Source of the DNA: Hyphomicrobium_A sp963776675
Lineage (GTDB): Bacteria > Pseudomonadota > Alphaproteobacteria > Rhizobiales > Hyphomicrobiaceae
Direction of reading: 5' to 3'
Length of the DNA: 64,000 bases
Assembly (NCBI GenBank): GCA_963776675.1
Contig: CAVZNR010000047.1
Coordinates: 21,658 to 85,657, forward strand
Shown here: positions 34,993 to 43,740 of the stretch, piece by piece
Position numbering within the stretch: position 1 is the first letter of the stretch
Layout of the letters: every line of letters starts with the position of its first letter
The notes under the pieces: generated by a model
What the model was told of the DNA's origin: nothing
Seen by the model: the letters and a program-made list of their open reading frames with translations, nothing else
Databases searched by the model: none
Translations under genes and position numbers: made by a program

Positions 34993-37059
34993 ATGGGGCA
35001 GTCCGACGGCCCAAGATCAGGGGCAAATGGGGGCGCTCGCCCCCGCTGCATCGCACTCGTGGGCCCGTATCTCAGCGGCAAGACCACGCTCCTTGAAGCC
35101 ATCCTCGCCCGCACTGGTGCCGTCACCAGAGCCGGCACCATCCTAGACAAGACGACTGTTGGCGACGCGAGCCCCGAGGCCCGCGACCACGGCATGAGCG
35201 TGACGCTCAATATCGCCGACGTGCAATTCCTCGGCGAAAACTTCACCTTCGTCGACTGCCCCGGGTCCATCGAGTTTCAGCATGAAGGCGCGGTGGCACT
35301 CAGCGCGTGCGATGCGGCCATCGTCGTTTGCGAGCCCGACGCCAAGCGCGTGCCTGCGCTGCAGATCATCCTCAAGCAGCTCGAGGACCGCGGCATCCCC
35401 CACTTTCTTTTCTTGAACAAGATCGACGCGTCCGAGACGCCGGTGCGCGAGCTGATCCCGATCTTGCAGCCTGCAAGCACCAAGCCGCTGGTGCTGCGCC
35501 AGATCCCCATATGGGAGAAAGGCGTCGCCACCGGCTTCGTCGATCTCGCGTCCGAGCGCGCTTATGTGTACCGCACCCATGCTGCCTCCGAGATCATCGA
35601 GCTCCCCGACGGCATTGCCGATCGCAAGGAGGAGGCGCGCTTCCACATGCTCGAGCAGCTCGCCGACTACGACGACGCGCTGATGGAGCAGCTGATTTCC
35701 GACCAGCCTCCACCGCCCGACAAGGTTTTCGACGACTTGGCAGAGGACGTGCGCAAGCGCCTGATCTGTCCCGTGCTGCTCGGATCGGCGCTGAACGAGA
35801 ACGGCATCCTGCGGCTGATGAAGGCGCTGCGCCACGAGGCCCCCACGGTCGAGGACACGGCCCGGCGCCTCAAGCTGGAAAATGCCAAGTCGGTGGCCTA
35901 CGTCTTCAAGACGTTGCACACCGCGCACGGCGGCAAGCTTTCGGTCGCGCGCGTGCTGTCCGGCGAGTTCGGCGACGGCACCACGGTCACCGGCGCGTCG
36001 GGAAGGGAGGAGCGCGCCGCGGGCGTATTTGCGCTGCGCGGCGAGGACCCCGTCAAACGCGGCCCTGCGAAGGCGGGCGAGACGGTAGCGCTGGGACGGC
36101 TCGAAACCATCAAGACGGGAGAGACCATCACCGCCGACAAAAGCGGCGTGGTTCAAATCAACGGTGCGCCCGAGCCCGAGCCTGTGTTCGCCATCGGCCT
36201 CGGCCTCAAGGACCGCAAGGACGAGGTAAAGCTCACGACCGCGCTGGCCAAACTGATGGAGGAGGATCCCTCGCTGCGGCTCGAGCAGAGTCTCGACACG
36301 CATCAGATGCTGCTGTTGGGTCAGGGCGAGATGCACTTGCGGGTTTCCACCGAGCGGCTGCAGCGCAAGTACGGCGTCGCGGTCGAGCGCCAGGCGCGTC
36401 TCATCCCCTACAAGGAAACGATCCGCAACAGCGCGGAGGTGCGCGGGCGCCACAAGAAGCAGTCGGGCGGCCACGGCCAGTTCGGCGACGTGGTGATCGA
36501 GATCGCGCCGTTGCCGCGCGGCTCCGGCTTCCAGTTTGCCGAGAAGATCACCGGCGGCGTCGTTCCGCGCCAGTTCATCCCGTCGGTGGAGATCGGCGTG
36601 AAGGACTATCTGCAGCACGGGCCGCTGGGCTTCCCCGTGGTCGACGTCTCCGTCACGCTGCTCGACGGCTCCTACCACACGGTCGATTCCTCCGACATGG
36701 CATTCCGGCAGGCGGCGCGCATCGGCATGACCGAGGGCATGCCCAAGTGCCAGCCAGTGCTGCTCGAGCCGATCATGGCGGTGGAGGTGGCGGTGCCGAG
36801 CGACGCGACCGCGCGCATCAACGGCATCATCTCGCAGCGAAGAGGTCAGATCCTGGGGTTCGACGCGCGTGAAGGCTGGGAGGGGTGGGACGTGGTGCAG
36901 GCCCAGATCCCGGCCTCCGAGATGGAGAGCCTGATCGTGGACTTGCGCTCGGCGACATCTGGAGTAGGCACCTACAAGGCGAAGTTCGACCACCTGTCCG
37001 AGCTGTCGGGACGTCATGCCGACCAGGTGCTGGCCGCCCATAGACAGGCGGCGGAGTGA
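34993..37059 (+). CDS. Elongation factor G-like translational GTPase (EF-G paralogue)
   Basis: The 688-residue protein starts at ATG 34993 after GGGAGG. GTPase motifs: G1 VGPYLSGKTTLLEAIL near residue 22 (canonical EF-G reads HIDAGKTT), switch region DHGMSVTLNIADVQF, G3 DCPGSIEF where canonical EF-G has DTPGHVDF, and G4 NKID. Domains II to V follow, including HKKQSGGHGQFGDVVIEI, DVSVTLLDGSYHTVDSSDMA and QRRGQILGFDA. Changes in G1 and G3 place it in the EF-G-like subfamily found beside the true fusA in alphaproteobacteria. It probably has a special ribosome function, which is unknown. It is single-gene, with a long leader. Confidence 0.9.
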   Translation: MGQSDGPRSGANGGARPRCIALVGPYLSGKTTLLEAILARTGAVTRAGTILDKTTVGDASPEARDHGMSVTLNIADVQFLGENFTFVDCPGSIEFQHEGAVALSACDAAIVVCEPDAKRVPALQIILKQLEDRGIPHFLFLNKIDASETPVRELIPILQPASTKPLVLRQIPIWEKGVATGFVDLASERAYVYRTHAASEIIELPDGIADRKEEARFHMLEQLADYDDALMEQLISDQPPPPDKVFDDLAEDVRKRLICPVLLGSALNENGILRLMKALRHEAPTVEDTARRLKLENAKSVAYVFKTLHTAHGGKLSVARVLSGEFGDGTTVTGASGREERAAGVFALRGEDPVKRGPAKAGETVALGRLETIKTGETITADKSGVVQINGAPEPEPVFAIGLGLKDRKDEVKLTTALAKLMEEDPSLRLEQSLDTHQMLLLGQGEMHLRVSTERLQRKYGVAVERQARLIPYKETIRNSAEVRGRHKKQSGGHGQFGDVVIEIAPLPRGSGFQFAEKITGGVVPRQFIPSVEIGVKDYLQHGPLGFPVVDVSVTLLDGSYHTVDSSDMAFRQAARIGMTEGMPKCQPVLLEPIMAVEVAVPSDATARINGIISQRRGQILGFDAREGWEGWDVVQAQIPASEMESLIVDLRSATSGVGTYKAKFDHLSELSGRHADQVLAAHRQAAE

Positions 37060-37116
37060 AGCAGTCGCCCGGCGTTTTACTGTTTCTGGGGCGGAGCCGT
37101 GCTAAGCGAAGGCTCT

Positions 37117-37141
37117 GACGGCGGTCACCTGCGCCGCCGTC
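37117..37141. terminator. Weak hairpin between the EF-G-like gene and crcB
   Basis: An 8-bp stem (GACGGCGG with CCGCCGTC) with a 9-base loop is followed by ATTGCTTTCG. The T content is low, so termination may be partial. The ribosome site of crcB starts about 25 bp later. Confidence 0.35.
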
Positions 37142-37175
37142 ATTGCTTTCGCACTCTCGAGTTCCGGGAGGACCC

Positions 37176-37574
37176 TTGCAGACTTATCTTTGGATCGGGC
37201 TTGGCAGCGCGCTGGGCGGCATGGCGCGCTTCTGGTGCTCCGGCGTCATGGCGCGCTTGATTGGCGAGACGTTTCCGTGGGGCACGCTCTTCGTCAACGT
37301 GGTGGGCTCGCTGATCATCGGCTTCTTCGCCACGGTGACGGCGCCCGATGGGCGCATGTTCGTGGATGCCACGATACGCCAGTTCGTCATGCTGGGCTTC
37401 CTGGGCGGCTACACCACGTTTTCCTCGTTCAGCCTGCAGACGCTCTCGTTGATGAATGACGGCGAGTGGCTCTATGCCGGTCTCAATGTCGGCATCTCCG
37501 TGGTGCTGTGCCTGCTTGCGGTATGGATCGGGCACATCATTGCCGAGCACTACAACGCTATCAAATGGGTGTAG
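37176..37574 (+). CDS. crcB: CrcB/Fluc fluoride channel
   Basis: This 132-residue protein forms dimeric channels that export fluoride. It has four membrane helices with the family markers IGLGSALGGMARFWCSG, FPWGTLFVNVVGSLIIGFF, and the helix-break GFLGGYTTFSSFSLQTLSLM containing the conserved Thr-Phe-Ser pore residues. I set the start at TTG 37176: GGGAGGA lies five bases before it, and no ATG in the frame gives a sensible N-terminus. A DUF190 gene follows three bases after its stop. I searched the leader for the fluoride riboswitch and did not find its conserved sequence. Confidence 0.92.
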   Translation: MQTYLWIGLGSALGGMARFWCSGVMARLIGETFPWGTLFVNVVGSLIIGFFATVTAPDGRMFVDATIRQFVMLGFLGGYTTFSSFSLQTLSLMNDGEWLYAGLNVGISVVLCLLAVWIGHIIAEHYNAIKWV

Positions 37575-37576
37575 CC

Positions 37577-37921
37577 ATGCAGCTTCCCAAAGACGCGGTG
37601 CTCTTGCGTATCTTCATCGGCGAGGACGACAAGGCCGGCAAGCTTCCGCTCTACGAGGCGATCGTGCTGGCCGCGCGCGAGCAGGGCCTGGCCGGCGCGA
37701 CGGTGCTGCGCGGGCCGATCGGCTTCGGCCGCTCGAGCCACCTGCACACCACCAAGATCCTGCGCCTGTCGCAGGACCTGCCCATCGTCATCGAGATCGT
37801 CGACGCCGAGGAGAAGATCAACGCCTTCGTGCCGCACCTGCAGGAGCTGATGGGCAGCGGCCTCGTGACGCTCGAGAAGGTGAAGGTGCTGCGCTACGGG
37901 GACGGTGACGCGACGGCCTGA
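37577..37921 (+). CDS. DUF190 domain protein (CrcB partner)
   Basis: The 114-residue soluble protein begins QLPKDAVLLRIFIGEDD and contains LPLYEAIVLAAREQGLAGATV and GFGRSSHLHTTKILRLSQDL, the standard DUF190 sequence. It has the PII-like ferredoxin fold. DUF190 genes commonly sit next to or are fused with crcB, so a regulatory or sensory role in fluoride export is likely. With only two bases between the stop and its ATG, the two are translationally coupled. Confidence 0.92.
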   Translation: MQLPKDAVLLRIFIGEDDKAGKLPLYEAIVLAAREQGLAGATVLRGPIGFGRSSHLHTTKILRLSQDLPIVIEIVDAEEKINAFVPHLQELMGSGLVTLEKVKVLRYGDGDATA

Positions 37922-38023
37922 TGCGGTCGACGGCTGAGGCGAATTCCAAAGAATTTTCGCTAATCGCGACGGGCTTTTGCGCGTTGAGGATTCTTTTCCG
38001 ATCGCGGCCGCATTGTGCCGGCC

Positions 38024-39460
38024 ATGACAGTCAGCGACCGCACCTCTTATGCAGTTGGCTTCGCCGACCTCGATGACGAGGTCGTGCTGGAGGCATTGCC
38101 GGTCACCGGCGAGATGCCGCAATGGCTGTCCGGCACGCTGCTGCGCACCGGCCCCGCCAAGTATGACTTCCGAGCCATGACCGTGAACCACTGGTTCGAC
38201 GGTCTCGCCATGCTGCATCGCTTCGGCATCGATTGCGGCCGCGTCTCCTACCGCAACCGCTTCCTGCGCTCCGACACCTTCTATGAGTCGGAGGAGACCG
38301 GCGAGCTCGCGCGCGGCGGGTTCGCCACCGATCCCTGCCGCACGCTGTTTGAGCGCGTCGCCGCCATCTTCCATCCGACCTTCACCGACAACGGCAACGT
38401 CTCGATCGATGTATTCGGCGGTGAGCCGGTCGCTTTGACCGAGACGACGCTGCCCGTGTGCTTCGATCCCGAGACGCTCGCCGTGCTCGGCGACCGTGCC
38501 TACGGTGCGCAGGTCGGGGGGCAAATCTCGATCGCCCATCCGCATCACGACGCGAAACGCAAGTGCCGCTACAGCTACGTGGTCGCGTTCAGCCGCAACA
38601 GCCACTATCGGCTGTTCGCCATTCCCGATGACGGTGGTCCGGAGCGCGTCGTCGCCGAGATGGGCGTCGACAAGCCGGCCTACATGCATTCCTTCGCCAT
38701 GACCGAGCGCTATCTGGTGCTCACCGAGTTTCCGATCGTTGTTGATCCGCTGCGGCTCTTGCTCGCCGGCGAGCCGTTCATCAAGAACTACCGCTGGATG
38801 CCTGAGCGGGAACTGCGCTTCCACGTTTTCGAGAAAGACAGCGGCCGCCATGTCACGTCCGCCGAAACCGACCCCGTCTTTGCGTTCCACCACGTCAACG
38901 CCTTCGAGGACGGCGATACGCTCGCCATCGACTTCGTCGCCTACAAGGATGCGGAAATCATCGATCAGCTCTATCTTGCGCGGCTGCGCGCGGGCGAGCC
39001 GGTCGATGCGACTGGGCTTCTCACGCGCTACGTCGTTCCGCTGAAGGGCTCGGCCGCGGTTACGGCAACGCGCCTCAACGACGCGATGATCGAGCTGCCG
39101 CGCATCGACTACGATCTCGTCGCAGGCCAGCCCTATCGCTACGTCTGGGGCACGGGCCGGCGCACGGCGGATGGCTTCCTCGATACGATCGTGAAGATCG
39201 ACGTCACCGCCGGTGCGGCGCAGACCTGGTGGGAGGAGCACTGCTTCCCCGGCGAGCCGGTATTCGTGCCGGCACCCGCTCGCACGCACGAAGGCGAGGG
39301 CGTGTTGTTGTCGGTGGTGCTCGATGCGCTTCGCCGGCGGTCGTTCCTTCTGGTCCTCGATGCGCAGACGCTCAAGGAGGTCGCACGTGCGGAGTGCCCG
39401 CATCTCATCCCCTTCGGGCTCCACGGCGCCTTTCTTCCCGAAGCGCGCCGCGGCATTTGA
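38024..39460 (+). CDS. Carotenoid oxygenase family enzyme (RPE65/CCD type)
   Basis: The 478-residue non-haem iron dioxygenase likely cleaves a polyene or apocarotenoid. Typical steps: a start rich in LSGTLLRTGPAKYD, then NHWFDGLAMLHRF, and FGIDCGRVSYRNRF. The four Fe(II) ligands of this family have counterparts in ISIAHPHHDA, AYMHSFAMTERY, VFAFHHVNAF and the C-terminal GLHGAF. These enzymes form a seven-bladed propeller in the cytosol. The substrate is not predictable and no carotenoid biosynthetic gene is nearby. A GTG at 38015 is an alternative start. It is followed by the phoX-like gene 109 bp later. Confidence 0.92.
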   Translation: MTVSDRTSYAVGFADLDDEVVLEALPVTGEMPQWLSGTLLRTGPAKYDFRAMTVNHWFDGLAMLHRFGIDCGRVSYRNRFLRSDTFYESEETGELARGGFATDPCRTLFERVAAIFHPTFTDNGNVSIDVFGGEPVALTETTLPVCFDPETLAVLGDRAYGAQVGGQISIAHPHHDAKRKCRYSYVVAFSRNSHYRLFAIPDDGGPERVVAEMGVDKPAYMHSFAMTERYLVLTEFPIVVDPLRLLLAGEPFIKNYRWMPERELRFHVFEKDSGRHVTSAETDPVFAFHHVNAFEDGDTLAIDFVAYKDAEIIDQLYLARLRAGEPVDATGLLTRYVVPLKGSAAVTATRLNDAMIELPRIDYDLVAGQPYRYVWGTGRRTADGFLDTIVKIDVTAGAAQTWWEEHCFPGEPVFVPAPARTHEGEGVLLSVVLDALRRRSFLLVLDAQTLKEVARAECPHLIPFGLHGAFLPEARRGI

Positions 39461-39568
39461 GCGCCCATTTTCCTTACTCCCGCCTGTCGCGTTGTCCTTT
39501 TGCAAATCCGATATATTGATCCCGTAGGCTCGGCCGCCGCACCGGCCATCAGGGACAAGACGCAAGCC

Positions 39569-41596
39569 ATGGGCGACGACAAGGACGCGTTCTGCAACCG
39601 CGCGGAGGTGCGCGAGGCGCTCGACGATACGCCGCAGAACCCGGCGATCCGCGAGACCATCGGCGACATCATCAATGCCCGCTACCAGCGCCGCGACGTG
39701 ATGCGCGGCATGCTGGGTGTCGCCGCCATCTCTACCGTCGTGGGGCCTATGGGACTTCTCGCCGGCTGCTCCGACGACAACCCCGTGGGGGAGCCGTTCC
39801 GTTTCAAAGAGCTGCAATCGGGGGTCGACGAGACCCATCACGTCGCCGAAGGCTATGATGCGCAAGTGCTCCTGCGCTGGGGCGATCCGGTCTTCGCCGA
39901 CGCGCCGCCCTTCGATCCGCGCCGCCAGTCGGCGTCAGCCCAGCTGCGCCAGTTCGGCTACAACAACGACTACGTCGGCTTCATCCCGCTCGACGACAGC
40001 GCCGACCGCGGCCTCCTGTGCGTGAACCACGAGTACACCAACGAGGAGGTGATGTTTCCGCAGATCCCCGTGCAGGATGTCGAGGACACAGACTTCCGCG
40101 ATATGACCGAAGTGCTGGCCGAGGTGGAGATGGCCGCGCACGGCGGCACCATCATCGAGATCGCGCGCGACGGGGGCACGTGGAAGCCGGTGCTCGACAG
40201 CAAATACAACCGTCGCATCTCGCCGCTCGTGACCAAGATGACGCTCGATGGTCCCGCCGCCGGTGACGAGCGCCTCAAGACCAGCGCGGATCCGAGCGGC
40301 CGCACCGTCATCGGCACGCTCAACAACTGCGCCGGCGGCATCACCGCCTGGAACACCTACCTGATGGCGGAGGAGAACTTCCGCTTCTATTTCTGGAAGG
40401 ACGAGAAGGAAAAGCCCAAGGAGGTCTGCGCCGGCAAGGAAACGGACAGCGCCAAGCGCTATGGCCTGGGCGAGCGCCGGCAGGCGTGGGGCAAATTCAC
40501 CGACAACCCGAACCTGCGCCGCTTTAACCTCGATGCCGAGCCCAACGAGGCCAATCGCTTCGGCTGGATCGTCGAGGTCGATCCCTTCGATCCGCAGTCG
40601 GTTCCCGTCAAGCACACCGCACTCGGCCGCTTCTGCCACGAGGGCGCGGAGAGCATCGTCAACACAGACGGTCGCGTCGTCGTCTACTGCGGCGACGATA
40701 CGCGCTTCGAGTACGTCTACCGCTTCGTCTCCGATGGCACGTTCAACCCCGAGGATCGCGACGCCAACAAGCAGCTTCTCTCCAAGGGCACGCTGTCGGT
40801 CGCGAGGTTTGCAGCCGACGGCACGGTGACGTGGCTGCCGCTCGTCCATGGTCAGGCTCCGCTCACCAAGGAGAACGGCTTCGACAGCCAGGCCGACGTG
40901 CTCATCGACGCGCGCCTCGCCGCCGATAAAGTCGGCGCCACCTGCATGGACCGGCCTGAGGACGTCCAGCCCAACCCCGAGACCAACAGCGTCTACGTCA
41001 TTCTGACCAACAACAAGAAGCGCGGGCCCGACGAGGAGGATGCGGCCAACCCGCGTGCCAAGAACCTTTACGGCCACATCATCGAGATGATCCCGCCCGG
41101 CGGCGACCACGCAGCCGATGTGTTTCAGTGGTCGATCCTGGTCAAGTGCGGCGACCCCGCCGATAAGGCCGTGGGCGCGTCCTGGCATCCCGAGACCTCG
41201 CAAGCCGGCTGGTTTGCCAATCCCGACAACTGCGCCGTCGATGCCGGCGGGCGACTATGGGTCGCCACCGACCAGGGCGACGAGTGGCCGCTCACCAAGA
41301 AGTCCGACGGGCTCTATGCGGTGGAGACCGGCGCCAAGCGCGGCAAGTCCAAGCTGTTCTTCCGCTGTCCGGTGGGGGCGGAGCTGTGCGGTCCGTATTT
41401 CACGCCGGACGCCGAGACGCTGTTCGTCGCCGTGCAGCACCCCGGCACCGACGGCACCAAGTCGTACGATCGCTTCGGCCGCGCCTCGACCTTCGAGGAC
41501 CCGGCGACGCGCTGGCCGGATTTCGACGACAAGATGCCCCCGCGCCCCTCGGTGCTCGCCATCACGCGCAAAGGCGGCGGGCGAATCGGTTCTTAA
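39569..41596 (+). CDS. PhoX-family alkaline phosphatase (DUF839), Tat-exported
   Basis: The 675-residue protein belongs to the PhoX family, Ca2+- and Fe3+-dependent phosphomonoesterases that release phosphate from organic esters in the periplasm. A Tat motif (YQRRDVMRGMLGVAAIS) lies around residue 40, preceded by an unusually long acidic N-terminus. PhoX landmarks include FGYNNDYVGFIPLDD, LLCVNHEYTNEEVMFP, GTLNNCAGGITAWNTYL, RFCHEGAE, RPEDVQPNPETNSVYV and FANPDNCAVDAGGRLWVATD. PhoX enzymes are usually induced by phosphate starvation, but no clear Pho box is seen in the 109-bp leader. The secreted 664-residue gene follows. Confidence 0.92.
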   Translation: MGDDKDAFCNRAEVREALDDTPQNPAIRETIGDIINARYQRRDVMRGMLGVAAISTVVGPMGLLAGCSDDNPVGEPFRFKELQSGVDETHHVAEGYDAQVLLRWGDPVFADAPPFDPRRQSASAQLRQFGYNNDYVGFIPLDDSADRGLLCVNHEYTNEEVMFPQIPVQDVEDTDFRDMTEVLAEVEMAAHGGTIIEIARDGGTWKPVLDSKYNRRISPLVTKMTLDGPAAGDERLKTSADPSGRTVIGTLNNCAGGITAWNTYLMAEENFRFYFWKDEKEKPKEVCAGKETDSAKRYGLGERRQAWGKFTDNPNLRRFNLDAEPNEANRFGWIVEVDPFDPQSVPVKHTALGRFCHEGAESIVNTDGRVVVYCGDDTRFEYVYRFVSDGTFNPEDRDANKQLLSKGTLSVARFAADGTVTWLPLVHGQAPLTKENGFDSQADVLIDARLAADKVGATCMDRPEDVQPNPETNSVYVILTNNKKRGPDEEDAANPRAKNLYGHIIEMIPPGGDHAADVFQWSILVKCGDPADKAVGASWHPETSQAGWFANPDNCAVDAGGRLWVATDQGDEWPLTKKSDGLYAVETGAKRGKSKLFFRCPVGAELCGPYFTPDAETLFVAVQHPGTDGTKSYDRFGRASTFEDPATRWPDFDDKMPPRPSVLAITRKGGGRIGS

Positions 41597-41729
41597 CGAT
41601 GATTGCCCGCCCGCAGCGGCGATCCAGGAGCCCCCGTGCGTGGGCGCGCGGTCGGTAAATCCCTCATCCCATTCGCAGATCGCCAAATTGTGTGCGCTGC
41701 CGGCCGCCCTATTTGCCAGGGCTCGCGCA

Positions 41730-43724
41730 ATGCTGTCACAATGCCGCATATTCTGTAGAGGGAGCACCTCGGGGGCTAGATTGCTTATTGCACGCCACTC
41801 CGCTGCAGCCGTGTCGGCATCGTTGCTGATTGCCGGCGCATGCTTCGTTGCCGGCGCGGACGCGCGGGCCGAGGATCGGTCCGCCACCTGCGATGAAGCT
41901 GGGCTTGCGTTCCTGGCAACCCCCATTGCGGCCTGGAAGGGCGCACCATTGCGCGTCATCTTCGCTGCGGAGGAAGCGCTCAAGGGCGAGCTCGAGCTGA
42001 TCGCGCCCGACGGAACCGTCGCGACCCAATCAGAGGACGTGCATGGCGGACCACCCTATTTCTGGTACGCCGAGATCCCGTCACCTGCGCCGGGAAAATG
42101 GCACGCTCAGCTTACGCGCAACGGCGCGGCTGCGCCGTGCCGCACCGTCACGCGCGAGATCGCCGTTCGGGGCAAGCGTCCGGCGGCGCCGAGCGCGTCA
42201 AAGAATAGCGTCTGGCCCGTGCGCGACAGCTGGAACCGCCAAACGGAGAACTTGTACTCCGCTTGGATTGAGAAGCTCTTCGACGCGCCACTCGATGAGT
42301 TGCCGTCCTGGAAGGCGTTGCACGACGTGCTGCGTGATTCCAACCGCAATGTCCTGTTCAATTACTTAAACGCGCGCGAGGACGAGCAGAAGCATGTCAT
42401 TCGCCCGGACTGCGCCGATCTTCCCTACTTTTTGCGCGCCTACTTCGCCTTCAAGATGGGCCTTCCGTTCGGCTATGCGAAGTGCTCGCGCGGCGGCGGC
42501 GGAAAACCGCCGAGATGCCCGCAGTGGTGGAATATCGTGAAAGAGGAGCCGCCGCCTGCGCCGCCTCAACAGACCTCGAGCTCGTCTGGTGGCTTTTTCG
42601 GGGCTTTTGAGCAGCCGGTAGCGCAGCGTCCGCCCCGGTATCCCACGCGCCCATCCGGGCTGGTGCCGGGCTTCGGCTTCTACATGCGCACCACGCTCGC
42701 TAACGGCGTCCATTCGGGCTCCGGGCGCACCGCCTTCGACGACAACAGCACCGACTACTATCCCGTGCCGCTGAAGCAGGACACGCTGCGCCCGGGCACG
42801 GTCTACGCCGACCCCTACGGGCACATGCTGGTGATCGCCAAGCGCATCGCGCAGACGGACGATGCGGCCGGCGTGCTCCTCGCCGTCGACGGACAGCCCG
42901 ACGGCACGGTGGCACGCAAGCGCTTCTGGCGCGGGAACTTCCTGTTTGCCCAGGACCCCGCGCTCGGCGGCCCCGGCTTCAAGCGCTTCCGTCCGGTCGT
43001 GTACGAGGGCGGCAGCATGCGCCGGCTCACCAACGCCGAGATCGAGAAGAACCCCGAGTACGGCGATTTCTCGATCGAACAGTCGGAGTTAAGCGTCGAG
43101 GACTTCTACGACCGCATGGATGACGTGCTGTCGCCGGCTCCGCTCGATCCCATGCGCGCGCTGCTGGAGGCGGTCACCGCGCTCGAGGAGCAGGTGGGCG
43201 CGCGCGTGAACTCGGTCGAGAACGGGCGGAAATGGCAAAGCAAGGGTGGCGGTGACGCTGGTATGCCGGACGGCGCCTCGATCTTCGAGACGACCGGCGC
43301 CTGGGAGGATTTCGCCACGCCGGCGCGTGATCTGCGCATTCTGATTGCTATCGACGTGGTGCGCTTCTTTCCCGACCGCGTCGCGCGTCGCCCCGATCGC
43401 TATGCGATGCCGGCGGGCAAGAGCGTCGCCGACGTGAAGGCCGAGCTGGAGGCGCGGCTCGCGTCCGAGCTTGCCGCACGCAAGTTCTCCTATACGCGCA
43501 GCGACGGCTCGCAGTGGACGCTGTCGCTCAAGGACGTCATCGATCGGACGCCGCACCTGGAGATGGCCTACAACCTCAACGACTGCGTGGAGCAGCGCTG
43601 GGCGGCGCCGGAAGGCAGCGAGGAGGCCGCCACGTGCAAGCAGCACGCACCGGCAGCGCAGCGCGCCAAGATGGCGGAGTACCGCCCATGGTTTTCCGAG
43701 CGCCGCCGTCCCCCGAGGGATTAG
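41730..43724 (+). CDS. Large secreted protein, function unknown
   Basis: The protein has 664 residues from ATG 41730; a TTG at 41781 with GGGGG nearby is an alternative. The signal peptide ends about AGADARAED. After it come a small Ig-like or beta-rich domain (about 40-130) and KNSVWPVRDSWNRQTENLYS, then a domain with Cys-containing segments (RPDCADLPYFLRAYF, FGYAKCSRGGGG) and a Ser/Gly/Pro-rich loop. Next are ADPYGHMLVIAKRIA, with Cys/Asp/His in a spacing like transglutaminase-type peptidases, and a C-terminal helical part. The Cys (DCADLPYFLRA) followed by His (YGHMLV) suggests a papain-like fold, inferred only. It follows PhoX by 133 bp. Confidence 0.65.
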   Translation: MLSQCRIFCRGSTSGARLLIARHSAAAVSASLLIAGACFVAGADARAEDRSATCDEAGLAFLATPIAAWKGAPLRVIFAAEEALKGELELIAPDGTVATQSEDVHGGPPYFWYAEIPSPAPGKWHAQLTRNGAAAPCRTVTREIAVRGKRPAAPSASKNSVWPVRDSWNRQTENLYSAWIEKLFDAPLDELPSWKALHDVLRDSNRNVLFNYLNAREDEQKHVIRPDCADLPYFLRAYFAFKMGLPFGYAKCSRGGGGKPPRCPQWWNIVKEEPPPAPPQQTSSSSGGFFGAFEQPVAQRPPRYPTRPSGLVPGFGFYMRTTLANGVHSGSGRTAFDDNSTDYYPVPLKQDTLRPGTVYADPYGHMLVIAKRIAQTDDAAGVLLAVDGQPDGTVARKRFWRGNFLFAQDPALGGPGFKRFRPVVYEGGSMRRLTNAEIEKNPEYGDFSIEQSELSVEDFYDRMDDVLSPAPLDPMRALLEAVTALEEQVGARVNSVENGRKWQSKGGGDAGMPDGASIFETTGAWEDFATPARDLRILIAIDVVRFFPDRVARRPDRYAMPAGKSVADVKAELEARLASELAARKFSYTRSDGSQWTLSLKDVIDRTPHLEMAYNLNDCVEQRWAAPEGSEEAATCKQHAPAAQRAKMAEYRPWFSERRRPPRD

Positions 43725-43740
43725 CCGCCGCGGAATGCTG

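Noticed and set aside
35143..37041. A 632-residue open frame opposite the EF-G-like gene
   Set aside because: Antisense shadow; composition is Arg/His/Leu-rich with no domain.
37060..37175. Fluoride riboswitch upstream of crcB
   Set aside because: The conserved GGCGATGGTGTTCGCC-like and CTGATGGCTCC-like blocks are not present.
39481..39568. Sigma70 promoter or Pho box before phoX
   Set aside because: A TATATT lies at 39512 but the nearest -35-like TTGTCC is only 14 bp away, and no Pho-box repeats are evident.
37550..39865. A 771-residue open frame on the minus strand
   Set aside because: Shadow of DUF190 and the carotenoid oxygenase, both strongly supported on the plus strand.
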